Part shown: positions 19,811-32,224 of the stretch, piece after piece
Numbering within the stretch: position 1 is the first letter of the stretch
Layout of the letters: the number at the start of each line of letters is the position of its first letter
Assembly: GCF_030070105.1 (NCBI RefSeq)
Contig: NZ_JASJOO010000002.1
Location: 806,001-870,000 of the forward strand
From: Bermanella sp. WJH001
GTDB taxonomy: Bacteria > Pseudomonadota > Gammaproteobacteria > Pseudomonadales > Oceanobacteraceae
Direction of reading: 5' to 3'
Length of the DNA stretch: 64,000 nt
The notes under the pieces: generated by a model
The model's input: the letters and a program-made list of their open reading frames with translations, nothing else
The model's database searches: none
Told to the model about the DNA's origin: nothing
Translations under genes and position numbers: made by a program

Positions 19811-19856
19811 AAAGCCAGTACTGCCACATCCCATGGCGTAAGTACTGGCTTTTTTG
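19811..19856 (+). terminator. Rho-independent terminator
   Basis: AGCCAGTACT (19813-19822) pairs with AGTACTGGCT (19841-19850), with an inner GCCA/TGGC stem in the loop, followed by TTTTTT. It ends the SH3-domain gene transcript, 12 bp past its stop. Confidence 0.9.
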
Positions 19857-19877
19857 TCATTAAATTTTGGAATCCAT

Positions 19878-20486
19878 ATGAATAATTTTTTTCTTACGTT
19901 CTTACTTGTTTGTATTGCTAACTTTGCCTTTGCTGAATCAGTTGCGCCTGTAAACACACAAGCTGCACCCAGTGCAGACATAGCAAAGCCATACGCCACA
20001 TTGGTCACCAATCAAGGGGATATTACTCTAGAGTTATTACCTGAAAAGGCCCCAATTTCTGTGGCCAACTTCTTGAGTTATGCAAACGATGGTTTTTACA
20101 ATGGCGTGATTTTTCACCGTGTGATTAAGGATTTCATGATCCAAACCGGCGGATTTACTGAAAACATGGTGCGCAAAGCGGTTAAAGAGCCCATTAAAAA
20201 TGAGGCCGATAACGGTGTATTTAACAATCGCGGTACCGTCGCCATGGCACGTACCGCACAAGTGAATAGTGCCACTAGCCAATTTTTCATCAATACCAAG
20301 AATAATCATTTTTTAAACAATGGTTTTCGCGACTTTGGTTATGCGGTATTTGCGAATGTGGTAAGCGGCATGGAAGTAGTCGACGCCATCAACCTAGTTG
20401 AAACCACACGCACACGGGGCATGTCAGACGTACCGGTTGAGCCAATCATCATCAAAGAAGTTAAAATCAGTTATACCAAGCCTTAA
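19878..20486 (+). CDS. ppiA: Periplasmic peptidyl-prolyl cis-trans isomerase, cyclophilin type
   Basis: This cyclophilin catalyses prolyl bond isomerisation. With ATG at 19878 (202 aa) the protein has a clean signal peptide, MNNFFLTFLLVCIANFAFA, so it is exported to the periplasm like E. coli PpiA. The cyclophilin core has VIFHRVIKDFMIQTGGF with the catalytic Arg region, MARTAQVNSATSQFFINT, and FANVVSGMEVVDAI. The upstream TTG/other starts lie inside the preceding terminator tail and are rejected. The symbol is given by export and fold; PpiB-type ancestry is possible. Confidence 0.85.
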   Translation: MNNFFLTFLLVCIANFAFAESVAPVNTQAAPSADIAKPYATLVTNQGDITLELLPEKAPISVANFLSYANDGFYNGVIFHRVIKDFMIQTGGFTENMVRKAVKEPIKNEADNGVFNNRGTVAMARTAQVNSATSQFFINTKNNHFLNNGFRDFGYAVFANVVSGMEVVDAINLVETTRTRGMSDVPVEPIIIKEVKISYTKP

Positions 20487-20621
20487 TACTTTTTAAGCAT
20501 TATTTATGAGCGATCAGCCTATGCTTTTCGCTCACAACTGCCCATGACAAACAACCCGCTGCTACTACACATTGACGTTCCCTGCTAAAATCCTCTGTTC
20601 GCGATACTTCAAAAGCTCACT

Positions 20622-22637
20622 ATGATCAAGCAAGCACAAATCCAGTGGTTCGATGGCTCTCCTGTTTCAACCGAATTTGACGATGTCTATTTCTCACAAG
20701 CCAGCGGCATTGATGAAACTCGATATGTGTTTTTACAACATAATGACTTACCTCAGCGCTGGTTAGAAAACCCAAAATCCACATTTACCATTGCAGAAAC
20801 GGGCTTTGGTACTGGCTTGAATCTATTATGTGCATGGCAACAATGGCATGAATACAGTCAACCCGATCAAACCCTGCATTTTATTAGTGTTGAAAAATAC
20901 CCACTAGAGAAGGAAAGTTTAAAACAAGCCTTACTGCAGTGGCCCGAATTGACAGAATTCAGTGAGGCACTGTTAAGTGTTTACCCGCCTCTTGTGTCTG
21001 GCTGGCATGTGATCAATTTACCTTCGTTAAAAACAAACACCGGCCGTGTGGTCCTGCATTTATATTTAGGGGACATCCATGATTGGCTAAATCAAATGAC
21101 GGCAAAAGTAGACGCTTGGTTTTTGGATGGCTTTGCCCCCTCTAAAAACCCAGATATGTGGGGGCCACACCTATATCATGCAATGGCGCGCTTAAGTGAT
21201 CACCATACCACCATGGCCACGTTTACAGCCGCAGGAGATGTTCGCAGAGGCTTAAAAGCCGCAGGCTTTACTACCCAAAAAGCAAAAGGCTTTGGCAAAA
21301 AAAGAGAAATGCTTTATGGAACATACACTGCATCACAAGGCCCTGTTGCACCGACTTGGATAAATGAAAAACCTTGGTTTTCTCCTGAAGTTACGAATAC
21401 GCCAACAGACCAACATGCAATGGTCATTGGGGCTGGCATTGCCGGTTGTGCCACAGCATATTCCCTCGCTAGACGGGGCTGGAAAGTCACGTTAATTGAT
21501 CAAAATAAAGGTGTGGCCAATGGTGCGTCAGGCAATGCTCAAGGCGTCTTGTATGCAAAGCTTGCTAGTGACATGAATATTCAAAGTGAATTTTATTTAG
21601 CCGGTTATCTTTATAGCCTACAACTGCTTAAACAGATGATGCCCAAAAGGAAAAACTGGGATAACTGTGGTGTACTGCAACTGGCCTTTAGTGAAAAAGA
21701 ACGTAAACGCCAGCAACAATTTTGCGAAAAATTTGATTTAAAAGATGTAGTGATACCTGTGAGTGAGGCACAAGCAAGTGAACTTGCAGGCACAAAGCTT
21801 GAGCATAGCGGTTTATACTTTAAGGACGGCGCGTGGGTTTACCCAACAGCATGGTGTGAGGCACTGATCAATCACCCGAACATTACATTTTTATCTGAGC
21901 ACAAAGCAAACAAGCTATTGCAAAATGAGCAGTCTCAATGGCGTTTATCGGTAGATGACATCCATTTAAATTCACAAAACACACCAATTGAACTATGCGC
22001 CGATAGTGTCATCATTTGCTGTGCACATGAAGCGAGAAAGTTTAGTCAATTGTCATTCTTGCCCACCAAGCCCATTGCCGGCCAAGTGACACAAGTTCCT
22101 GCACAAAATATGAAACTTGATATGGTTTTATGTGGCGACAGCTATGTTACACCTGCCCATAATGACGCCCTTAATTTTGGCGCCACCTATCGCTTAAAAT
22201 CAGAAAACTGCGATATTACAGAAGCGGATCACGAAGCAAACCTAGACAAACTCAATAAAAATTTTCCGTCCGTGGCACATCAGCTTAATCAAAACGAGCC
22301 TACAAAGGGGCGTGTCTCTGTGCGATGCACCACACCTGACTACATCCCCATTGTAGGGAGTGTCTGCGAAGAATCCGAATTCAAGCAATGCTTTGCCGAG
22401 TTAAATAAGAGTAAACATTGGCGCTTTTTTGAGGCGGCACCCTTTTTAAAAGGGTTATACCTTAATATTGGCCATGGCTCTCGCGGCTTAAGCTCTGCGC
22501 CATTATGCGCTGAGCTCATTGCCGCTCAAATGAATCATGAACCTTGGCCGATTACCAAAACCCAATCTCACATGCTAAGCCCGAACCGTTTTTTAGTCAG
22601 CCAAGTGATTAAAGGTGAAAGCCCAACTAATCGTTAG
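20622..22637 (+). CDS. mnmC: Bifunctional tRNA mnm5s2U biosynthesis protein MnmC
   Basis: This 671-aa two-domain enzyme completes 5-methylaminomethyl-2-thiouridine at the wobble position of some tRNAs. The N-terminal SAM-dependent methyltransferase (about 1-240) has IAETGFGTGLNLLCAW and WFLDGFAPSKNPDMW. The C-terminal FAD-dependent oxidase (about 265-655) has AMVIGAGIAGCATAYSLARR and a late GHGSRGLSSAPLCAELIA. The length matches the E. coli fusion. It converges on a small minus-strand gene, overlapping it by 11 bp. Confidence 0.96.
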   Translation: MIKQAQIQWFDGSPVSTEFDDVYFSQASGIDETRYVFLQHNDLPQRWLENPKSTFTIAETGFGTGLNLLCAWQQWHEYSQPDQTLHFISVEKYPLEKESLKQALLQWPELTEFSEALLSVYPPLVSGWHVINLPSLKTNTGRVVLHLYLGDIHDWLNQMTAKVDAWFLDGFAPSKNPDMWGPHLYHAMARLSDHHTTMATFTAAGDVRRGLKAAGFTTQKAKGFGKKREMLYGTYTASQGPVAPTWINEKPWFSPEVTNTPTDQHAMVIGAGIAGCATAYSLARRGWKVTLIDQNKGVANGASGNAQGVLYAKLASDMNIQSEFYLAGYLYSLQLLKQMMPKRKNWDNCGVLQLAFSEKERKRQQQFCEKFDLKDVVIPVSEAQASELAGTKLEHSGLYFKDGAWVYPTAWCEALINHPNITFLSEHKANKLLQNEQSQWRLSVDDIHLNSQNTPIELCADSVIICCAHEARKFSQLSFLPTKPIAGQVTQVPAQNMKLDMVLCGDSYVTPAHNDALNFGATYRLKSENCDITEADHEANLDKLNKNFPSVAHQLNQNEPTKGRVSVRCTTPDYIPIVGSVCEESEFKQCFAELNKSKHWRFFEAAPFLKGLYLNIGHGSRGLSSAPLCAELIAAQMNHEPWPITKTQSHMLSPNRFLVSQVIKGESPTNR

Positions 22638-22833
22638 CGGCTTGATCTTTTGGTTGAGAAAAAGGTAAAACGTGATTTTTTGCCGTCATTCGGTTTTGTC
22701 GAATCGCAATCATCACCTCAGAGATCTGCTCACACTGTTTGCGCGTGGCCGCTAATTGAAGCTGTAAGTCGTCAGCACAGGTGAATAAGTCCTTTATCAC
22801 CTTTTGAAATTTGTACGCATGTAAGTGGGTCAT
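22627..22833 (-). CDS. Small conserved-looking hypothetical protein, 68 aa
   Basis: The frame is open upstream to 22968, but ATG 22833 has a strong AAGGAG site 6 bp upstream and gives 68 aa: MTHLHAYKFQKVIKDLFT, then a heptad-like helical stretch. There are no membrane segments or known motif. Its end overlaps the convergent mnmC end by 11 bp. It lies 76 bp after the yheU-like gene on the same strand. Function unknown. Confidence 0.6.
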   Translation of the reverse strand: MTHLHAYKFQKVIKDLFTCADDLQLQLAATRKQCEQISEVMIAIRQNRMTAKNHVLPFSQPKDQAAND

Positions 22834-22909
22834 GCTTGGCTCCTTTGTGGCCCTACTTTCAGGGTAGTCCTGAATCACTAGGGCACGCCAGCAAACATAA
22901 CTAAATAGG

Positions 22910-23146
22910 CTAACTAAGCTGATCTTTATGCAGGATTGATACGGACTGGCTATCGTGATCAAACACAATAACCGCCACGCCCGCTTTTATTTTTGCCAGC
23001 ACCTGCTGGCGCTTTTGCTCCAAGGTGTATTCTTGAAGCCCATAATCCGTACCCTCACGATTAATAAAGTCTTCAATTACGCCGTCTAGGGCTTCTTGGC
23101 TGAGCTGGGAATAAAGAATCGAGGTGTACTGAAAACCATCACTCAT
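22910..23146 (-). CDS. yheU: YheU family (UPF0270) protein
   Basis: This 78-aa small protein resembles E. coli YheU: LSQEALDGVIEDFINREGTDYG, then TLEQKRQQVLAKIKAG and a short beta-like VAVIVFDHDSQSVSIL ending. Family function is unknown. The ATG is at 23146. It lies 36 bp after an unrecognised 146-aa gene on the same strand and could share its transcript. Confidence 0.85.
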   Translation of the reverse strand: MSDGFQYTSILYSQLSQEALDGVIEDFINREGTDYGLQEYTLEQKRQQVLAKIKAGVAVIVFDHDSQSVSILHKDQLS

Positions 23147-23182
23147 ACTGCACCATAGTGAAAAATAGAAAACCGCAGTGGT

Positions 23183-23623
23183 TTACTTCATAAACGCCGC
23201 TTCGCGTTCCCACTCGCATTTCACACGTAGGTCACCGCTATTTGGAATATGACAGCCACGGCTAATGGGCTCCCAATGAAAGGTATGCTTACCACTTAGC
23301 TCGGTTTCAAGATGCACGGTGGCACTCACCCAATACATCTGCCCAAGCAGCTCTTCAAACTTTTGCATCCAGCGCTCCCACTCATACTCAACTGCACGAT
23401 AGGATGCGCCAAAATGAATTAACTGGGTATGATAAGAGCCACTGAATACATCTAAACCGGGTAAGGTGAACATATCACCACACAAAAATGGGGAATTCAC
23501 ATCAAGGGTTTGCGGTAAGTCCAGCAAGGCGCCACTGTTCACCATACGTCGCTTTTCACCATCATGCTCAGGGGCAGACGGTACATCCTTGATAATGCCA
23601 TAAACGATAGATTCTTGATCCAC
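23183..23623 (-). CDS. Hypothetical protein, 146 aa
   Basis: Not recognised. The protein starts at GTG 23623 with AAGGGA 8 bp upstream. It is soluble and rich in Trp/Tyr/Glu, with EYEWERWMQKFEELLG in the middle and a C-terminal GCHIPNSGDLRVKCEWERE containing two Cys. No signal peptide or catalytic motif is seen. It lies between the lytic-transglycosylase-like lipoprotein and yheU on the same strand. Confidence 0.65.
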   Translation of the reverse strand: MDQESIVYGIIKDVPSAPEHDGEKRRMVNSGALLDLPQTLDVNSPFLCGDMFTLPGLDVFSGSYHTQLIHFGASYRAVEYEWERWMQKFEELLGQMYWVSATVHLETELSGKHTFHWEPISRGCHIPNSGDLRVKCEWEREAAFMK

Positions 23624-23698
23624 TACCGATCCCTTATATTAATAACTAACTGCATCGCCATTAAATACCAAAATACAAAGCAATGCACCTAACTCTAT

Positions 23699-26411
<2,713 letters not shown>

Positions 26412-27815
26412 CTACTTTTTGTGCGACAAATGCTTACGGGAAAATTCACGAACCCGATTCCGGTAATGTTCAAGGGTCTGTGGTGTTAACCCACTATGGG
26501 TATCGTCATGCAAGGTTGCATCAAAATTACGGGCAAACACTAACGCCACTTCTGCCATAGCATCAAAGGCTTCCATTGGTTTCTCTGGCCCTGGCAAGCT
26601 CATAAATAAACTAATACCTGGCGTAACCAGTTCATTCATTGTGCTTAGATCAAATGTTCCAGGTTCAATGGCATTCACCACACTAAACTGAATTTTGCCT
26701 TGTGCATTGGCTTTTTCAAAACGATGAAAAATATCCATTTCACCGTGGCGCATATCACACACCTTAAACACATGCTGCAAATCTTGGCCACGCAAACCTT
26801 TACCGTCTTGCTTTAAAATATTTATCACAAATATTTCTTGAGCCGCTTCGCGCTCAGATAGCTTTTCACCCACAGGCAATGCCTGTACATCTTCAATGTA
26901 TTCCATCAATAAATCTGGTTTTTCAGCGACGGCTACAGGCTCTTCTTCAATGGCATACACAGGTTCATCTTGTAAGGTTTGCTGAATTAATTCAGGCAGA
27001 ACAAGTTCATGCTGCTTTGGTGGATTAGGGTCAACTTTTTGCCCCAGCTCCACAGGCTCCATCAATACTGGTACAGGCTCTTTTTCATCTATGGTTAGTT
27101 CTTCTTCAAGCATTGCAACCGGTTCATTGATTTTAGCATTTGCATCTTGCTTCACTTTTGCGAGTTGCGCGGCTAATGCTTCTTTACTCACCCGTTTTGA
27201 CGGTTCGCGTACTGGCTCTGTTTTTGCGGATGTGGATTTCGATAAAACAGTAGATGCTCTTGCAACTTGTTCGGCATTAATCGTCTCTGCCTTGTCGTGA
27301 TTTACTTTAGTAGTAGAGGCTACTTGAGTCCGCTTTGCGACAATCTGATCGGAACTATCATCAGCCAACACATCGTCACACGCACTGAAGTGTTCAAATT
27401 CATCTTCTTGTTTTTCTATTGGCTTATTGTGCTCTTTGGATTCGACATTGGGCTCAACTTCTTTTTGTGCCTCTAGAACCTCAAACACAGGAGGGGCTTG
27501 CTCTTTAATTTCGGCTTTTACATCAGGTTTATCATTTAGGCCAACTGAGTGATCAATTTTTGACTTAATATGCTCAAATGACGGCTCGGCGGCATCACCA
27601 AAAGCCTGCTGCAGGATTTCATCTTTAATTTCTAAATCATCAAACGCAGGCAACTCTTCGCTTTCAGATATGGTATCTAAAGCGTCAAAGCTGTCTAGTG
27701 ATTGATTCAGTTGATTCGCACGTGCAGCACGAACTTTCTTCACGCCATCCCAAACTATAAAGCCGATGACGATCACACCAACCACTAGGATAAAACTGTG
27801 TAAACTAATATCCAT
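26412..27815 (-). CDS. zipA: Cell division protein ZipA
   Basis: ZipA anchors FtsZ to the membrane at the division site. The 467-aa protein has an N-terminal transmembrane helix (SLHSFILVVGVIVIGFIVW), a basic patch (KKVRAARANQ), a long acidic/proline linker (about 35-325) and a C-terminal FtsZ-binding domain (about 330-440) with FVINILKQDGKGLRGQDLQ, GEMDIFHRFEK and a G(I)SLFMSLPGPEKPMEAFD segment. The linker is longer than in E. coli ZipA (328 aa total). The smc-zipA-ligA order is conserved in Pseudomonadales. Confidence 0.95.
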   Translation of the reverse strand: MDISLHSFILVVGVIVIGFIVWDGVKKVRAARANQLNQSLDSFDALDTISESEELPAFDDLEIKDEILQQAFGDAAEPSFEHIKSKIDHSVGLNDKPDVKAEIKEQAPPVFEVLEAQKEVEPNVESKEHNKPIEKQEDEFEHFSACDDVLADDSSDQIVAKRTQVASTTKVNHDKAETINAEQVARASTVLSKSTSAKTEPVREPSKRVSKEALAAQLAKVKQDANAKINEPVAMLEEELTIDEKEPVPVLMEPVELGQKVDPNPPKQHELVLPELIQQTLQDEPVYAIEEEPVAVAEKPDLLMEYIEDVQALPVGEKLSEREAAQEIFVINILKQDGKGLRGQDLQHVFKVCDMRHGEMDIFHRFEKANAQGKIQFSVVNAIEPGTFDLSTMNELVTPGISLFMSLPGPEKPMEAFDAMAEVALVFARNFDATLHDDTHSGLTPQTLEHYRNRVREFSRKHLSHKK

Positions 27816-27841
27816 GAGTTATATTCTTTTCATTTAAAAAT

Positions 27842-30800
27842 TTAATGTTCGGTTAATTCAACCGCTTCTTCCATGTTCACAGAAACAATTCGGGATACAC
27901 CCGGTTCGTGCATGGTCACACCCATTAATTGTTTTGCCATTTCCATGGCAATTTTATTATGGGAAATATAAATAAACTGCACCTGCTCACTCATAGCTTC
28001 AACTAAGCGAGCATAACGGCCCACGTTGGCATCATCTAATGGTGCATCAACCTCATCCAGCATACAAAATGGCGCAGGCTTCAGACGGAAAATTGAGAAT
28101 ACCAATGCAATGGCGGTTAGTGCTTTTTCACCACCAGATAACAAGTGGATTGTACTGTTCTTTTTACCTGGTGGGCGCGCCATAATCGCCACGCCTGTAT
28201 CTAACAAATCATCACCGGTTAATTCTAAATAAGCATGGCCGCCGCCAAATACTTTCGGGAATAATTCTTTTAAGCCTGCATTTACTTTATCGAAGGTTTC
28301 TTTAAAGCGCGTACGGGTTTCTTTATCAATTTTGCGAATAGCATTTTCTAGGGTTTCAAGTGCTTTTTCTAAATCGGCATTTTGCTTATCTAGATATTCT
28401 TTACGCTCAGACTGAGTTTTATATTCATCGATAGCGGCAAGGTTAATCGCACCTAAGCGGGTGATGCGCTGTTGAATTTGTTCAAGTTGCAACTGACAAG
28501 CCTCAATGCTTGCGTCCTCTGCAAGCTGCTCTAGTACGTCATCTAGCTCTACTTCATATTCGGCCAACTGCTCTTCAATACCACCACGACGTGTGTGAAT
28601 AGTTTGATATTGCATTCGGCTTTGTTCAAGTTGCGAGCGAACACCTTGGGCCTTTTGCTCAAGCTGTTGACGATTCTGTTCTACTTCACGAATTTCATTT
28701 TCGATAAGTTCTTTTTTACTACGAGATGCTTTCATCAGTTCATCAACGTCTAAACGTTGCTGCATCATCTCTTCGTATTGGGCTTTCAGCTCTTCGACCG
28801 GGCTATCACCTTGATCTTGTTGCTCTAATATTTGCTGTTCACGCTCTAATAGTTTTTGCTTATCTTGTTCGTGACGACTAATGGCATCTATTAAAGTCTG
28901 ACGCTGATGCTGAAGTGTTTGAACTTTCAACTGCTGCTGATGGGCCTGGTCTTTTTGATGACGAGCCTGCTGGCGAATATGATCAAGCTGCTCACGACAA
29001 GCATCGCGTTTTTCTAATAACTGTTCACGTTCTTGTGTATAGTGCTCCATATCTTGCAATGCGGTTTGCCATTGCAGACGGGCTTCTTCTAAGTATTCTT
29101 GTTCTAACTCTTTAGATTCTTTTTGCTCATTTATTTCGCCAAGCAATTGATTACGACGACCAACCTGTTGCTCAAGTCGCACTTTTTCTGCGTGGATCGT
29201 CGACTTATGGTCACTTAACTGCTGAGCCGCAAGGTTAACCTCACGCTGAGCATTATTTCGCTGTTGCTCAAGGGTATTAATACGCAAGGATGAGGATTCT
29301 AAATCTGCATCTAATTCTTCCACTAATGCATCTAGATCATCTTCTTTAGCAATCAATTCTTCTAATTCTTGCTTGCGCGCCAACACACCAGACTGATCAT
29401 CACCAGAGCGTTTAACACGAATCCAGTTTGCACCTAACCAGATACCATCTGGGGTAATAATACTTTGATTACCCTGTAAATTAGTGCGCATTTGTAATGC
29501 TGAAGTAAGATCATCCGCACATAACACGTCATTAAGCCAAGGTAATTTCGCGCCGCTTACTTTATTCGCTAGGCTACCTGCTTTAGCGTCATTAGATGAC
29601 TGAGCCTCAACCAAGGTCATCTGCCCCTGATTAAGCTGCAAAAGACGCTGAGCATATTGATCAATTGAAGGAACCACCACTGCTTGAAGCTGCTCCGCTA
29701 ATACGGTTTCAACCGCTTGCTCCCAACCGTTCTCAACGGTTAACTCATCCGCTAAACGCTTGTTGTTATGCAGCTGCTGACTTTGCAACCAACGACCAGA
29801 CTCTCCATCTGTACCTAATGCGGCTTGTTGTAATGCTTCTAATGAAGCTTTACGGCCCATAACCGATTGCAACTGGCTACGAGACTCATTTAATTTTTGT
29901 GATAATGTTTGTTGTTGCTCGCGGGCTTCTTCTACTTGTTGCTGATATTGAGCCGCATCTTGTTGTTGCTGCTCAAACTGCAGTTCTTTTTCGCTTAATT
30001 GTTCATCAAGCAATGCCAACTGTTCTTCTGCTTCATCGCCAATTTGCAATGACTCAAGCTCACGCTGCAGGCGCTCAATACGCTGCTGAATACGAGTAAT
30101 ATTTTGTTCGAAGTTTTGAATCTGAGTTTTACTCACTTCGGCAATGCGTTGTGGCTCGGCACTTTTTTCGTTAAAGCTGTCCCATGAAAGCTGCCAATTT
30201 TGCATGGCCTCTTCTGCTTGCATCAGGGTTTCTTGACTGATTTCTTCTTGTGCCATCATTAATTCATTTTCTGGCTCAAGCTCCATTAATTGTTCATCAA
30301 GAGCTTCTAACGCTAGAGCGTCATCTTCTTCTTGTTGGGCAATCAAGGCTTTCGAATCATTGATTTCTTGCAGGTCACTATTTAACTGCAGCGAGCGCTG
30401 ACTTTGAAATTGAATGCTTTGTTCTAAACGACCAAGATTGCCGCCTAATTCATAGAATTGGGCTTGTACTTTTTCAAAGTCGTCGGTTAAATCCACCAGC
30501 AAAATACGCTTTTCTTCAACCTGACTTTCGTCTTGTACTTGTACGGTTAACACTTGTTCAAGTGCCAGCTCTTGCTCAGCAATAACTTGATTGATTTGTG
30601 TTAGCTCAGCGTCCATATTGCGCCAGCGCATAGCAAACAACTGGGCACGGGTTTGACGCTCATCTTCTTTATAGTTTTTGTATTTTTCAGCGGCTTCGGC
30701 TTGGCGCTGTAAACGGCCAATTTGACGTTCTAACTCTTCACGGATATCACTTAAACGCTCTAAGTTTTCTGCGGTGCGACGAATACGGTTTTCGGTTTCA

Positions 30801-31333
30801 CGACGGCGCTCTTTGTATTTAGAGATGCCCGCCGCCTCTTCAATATAAACACGCAATTCTTCGGGTTTTGACTCAATTAATTTTGAGATCATGCCCTGTT
30901 CGATAATGGCATAACTACGTGGACCAAGGCCGGTGCCTAAAAATAGATCGGTCACATCACGACGGCGACACTTGGTGCCATTAAGGTAATAAATAGATTG
31001 ACCATCACGGGTCACTTTACGTTTTAGGGAGATTTCGCTGTATTGAGCGTATTCGCCCTGAAGTTTGCCTTCACTGTTATCAAATACCAGCTCAATACTG
31101 GCTTGGCCCACCGGTTTACGACCGGTTGAGCCATTAAAGATAACGTCTGTCATGGCATCGCCACGCAGGTTTTTGGCACTGGATTCACCCATTACCCAGC
31201 GCACAGCGTCGATGGTATTGGACTTACCACAGCCGTTAGGGCCGACGATACAGGTCAAATTGGTTGGAAATGGTATCTTGGTTGGGTCAACAAAGGATTT
31301 GAACCCAGCAAGCTTAATGGACTTAAGTCGCAC
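27842..31333 (-). CDS. smc: Chromosome segregation ATPase SMC
   Basis: This condensin ATPase works with ScpAB (genes at 12.9-15 kb here). The 1163-aa protein has Walker A VGPNGCGKSNTIDAVRWVM near residue 32, two long Glu/Gln-rich coiled coils, a hinge around residues 505-660 (start DGESGRWL), then the ABC signature LLSGGEKALTAIALVF and Walker B MLDEVDAPLDDANV near residues 1065-1095. It starts 19 bp after the GntR-type gene, suggesting cotranscription. Confidence 0.97.
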   Translation of the reverse strand: MRLKSIKLAGFKSFVDPTKIPFPTNLTCIVGPNGCGKSNTIDAVRWVMGESSAKNLRGDAMTDVIFNGSTGRKPVGQASIELVFDNSEGKLQGEYAQYSEISLKRKVTRDGQSIYYLNGTKCRRRDVTDLFLGTGLGPRSYAIIEQGMISKLIESKPEELRVYIEEAAGISKYKERRRETENRIRRTAENLERLSDIREELERQIGRLQRQAEAAEKYKNYKEDERQTRAQLFAMRWRNMDAELTQINQVIAEQELALEQVLTVQVQDESQVEEKRILLVDLTDDFEKVQAQFYELGGNLGRLEQSIQFQSQRSLQLNSDLQEINDSKALIAQQEEDDALALEALDEQLMELEPENELMMAQEEISQETLMQAEEAMQNWQLSWDSFNEKSAEPQRIAEVSKTQIQNFEQNITRIQQRIERLQRELESLQIGDEAEEQLALLDEQLSEKELQFEQQQQDAAQYQQQVEEAREQQQTLSQKLNESRSQLQSVMGRKASLEALQQAALGTDGESGRWLQSQQLHNNKRLADELTVENGWEQAVETVLAEQLQAVVVPSIDQYAQRLLQLNQGQMTLVEAQSSNDAKAGSLANKVSGAKLPWLNDVLCADDLTSALQMRTNLQGNQSIITPDGIWLGANWIRVKRSGDDQSGVLARKQELEELIAKEDDLDALVEELDADLESSSLRINTLEQQRNNAQREVNLAAQQLSDHKSTIHAEKVRLEQQVGRRNQLLGEINEQKESKELEQEYLEEARLQWQTALQDMEHYTQEREQLLEKRDACREQLDHIRQQARHQKDQAHQQQLKVQTLQHQRQTLIDAISRHEQDKQKLLEREQQILEQQDQGDSPVEELKAQYEEMMQQRLDVDELMKASRSKKELIENEIREVEQNRQQLEQKAQGVRSQLEQSRMQYQTIHTRRGGIEEQLAEYEVELDDVLEQLAEDASIEACQLQLEQIQQRITRLGAINLAAIDEYKTQSERKEYLDKQNADLEKALETLENAIRKIDKETRTRFKETFDKVNAGLKELFPKVFGGGHAYLELTGDDLLDTGVAIMARPPGKKNSTIHLLSGGEKALTAIALVFSIFRLKPAPFCMLDEVDAPLDDANVGRYARLVEAMSEQVQFIYISHNKIAMEMAKQLMGVTMHEPGVSRIVSVNMEEAVELTEH

Positions 31334-31352
31334 ACTGCGCCCCTTTTTATTA

Positions 31353-32015
31353 TTAGTTTTCTAGGGCATCCATCATGATGCTTAGCAAATGATCGCCGTA
31401 TTCTTTTAGCGCTTTCTCAACTTTTGGCACTTCACGTTTCACCACCCCTTCGAGCAACTGCCCAAAAAAGGTCATGCTGTAACTTAACGCATTATTATCA
31501 ACGGTTAAAGCCATGTGGTAAGCACGGTGAATAGCCGGCTGTAAATCTTCTAATATGCCCTCTAAATATGGGTTTTCCGCTAGAGGGTACGCCATACGCA
31601 TCAGGTCAAAACCTGCTTTTACAACCCGCTCGGGTGCTTCTGGGTCAGTGCTATTGGCGATAGCACGCATCTTTTGTAATTGCTCGATTAAAGGGTCTAA
31701 CTGACCCGGCTTCCACGTGCCAGCAACTTTAGATGCCAGTGCAATCAGTAAGATAATATAGGTTTCATATAGAGCGCGAACATTGGCTCTATTCATCTCG
31801 GCAACCATGGCGCCGCGACGCGGGAGAATGTCGATAAGGTGACGGCTTTCTAGAATCAAAAGTGCTTCACGCACAGAACCACGACTTACTTCTAGGTCAT
31901 TGGCTACTTTGAGCTCTTGAATACGCTCTTTTGACTTTAATTTACCTGTGATGATTTGATCACCAATATGCTGGGCAATTTGCTCAGATAAACTTTCCGG
32001 TGCTTTAAAGCTCAT
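31353..32015 (-). CDS. GntR/FadR-family transcriptional regulator
   Basis: With ATG at 32015 the protein is 220 aa; the frame is open 75 bp further upstream but without homology. The N-terminal winged helix has QIAQHIGDQIITGKL and ELKVANDLEVSRGSVREALLIL, the GntR signature. The all-helical C-terminal domain (about 80-215) is of FCD type. Ligand unknown. A GntR-type gene directly before smc-zipA-ligA is a known Pseudomonas arrangement. Confidence 0.9.
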   Translation of the reverse strand: MSFKAPESLSEQIAQHIGDQIITGKLKSKERIQELKVANDLEVSRGSVREALLILESRHLIDILPRRGAMVAEMNRANVRALYETYIILLIALASKVAGTWKPGQLDPLIEQLQKMRAIANSTDPEAPERVVKAGFDLMRMAYPLAENPYLEGILEDLQPAIHRAYHMALTVDNNALSYSMTFFGQLLEGVVKREVPKVEKALKEYGDHLLSIMMDALEN

Positions 32016-32154
32016 GTGGCCCAAAATCCTGTACAAAATACAAACAGAGTTACCCTGACCCGCAGGATCAAAGGGCTTAGTGTACCACATAACACGTAAT
32101 TGACTACGGCTTAGCAGGCCTGTTTGTGACAGGCTATCCTCTTGTCAATATTCA

Positions 32155-32197
32155 ACAAAAAAGCCTTATATTTGCTCAAAAAACAAACATAAGGCTT
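32155..32197 (-). terminator. Terminator after hsp20
   Basis: AAGCCTTAT (32161-32169) pairs with ATAAGGCTT (32189-32197), extended by a CAAA/TTTG inner stem; the minus strand continues with a T run (32157-32162). It lies about 28 bp past the hsp20 stop. Confidence 0.8.
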
Positions 32198-32224
32198 AAA
32201 TTGATCAAACCCAACTTAAAAGTA

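Noticed and set aside
20507-20534. TGAGCGA ... TCGCTCA hairpin after the cyclophilin gene as a terminator
   Set aside because: The 7-bp stem has a 14-nt loop and no T run; it may be chance or a weak attenuating structure.
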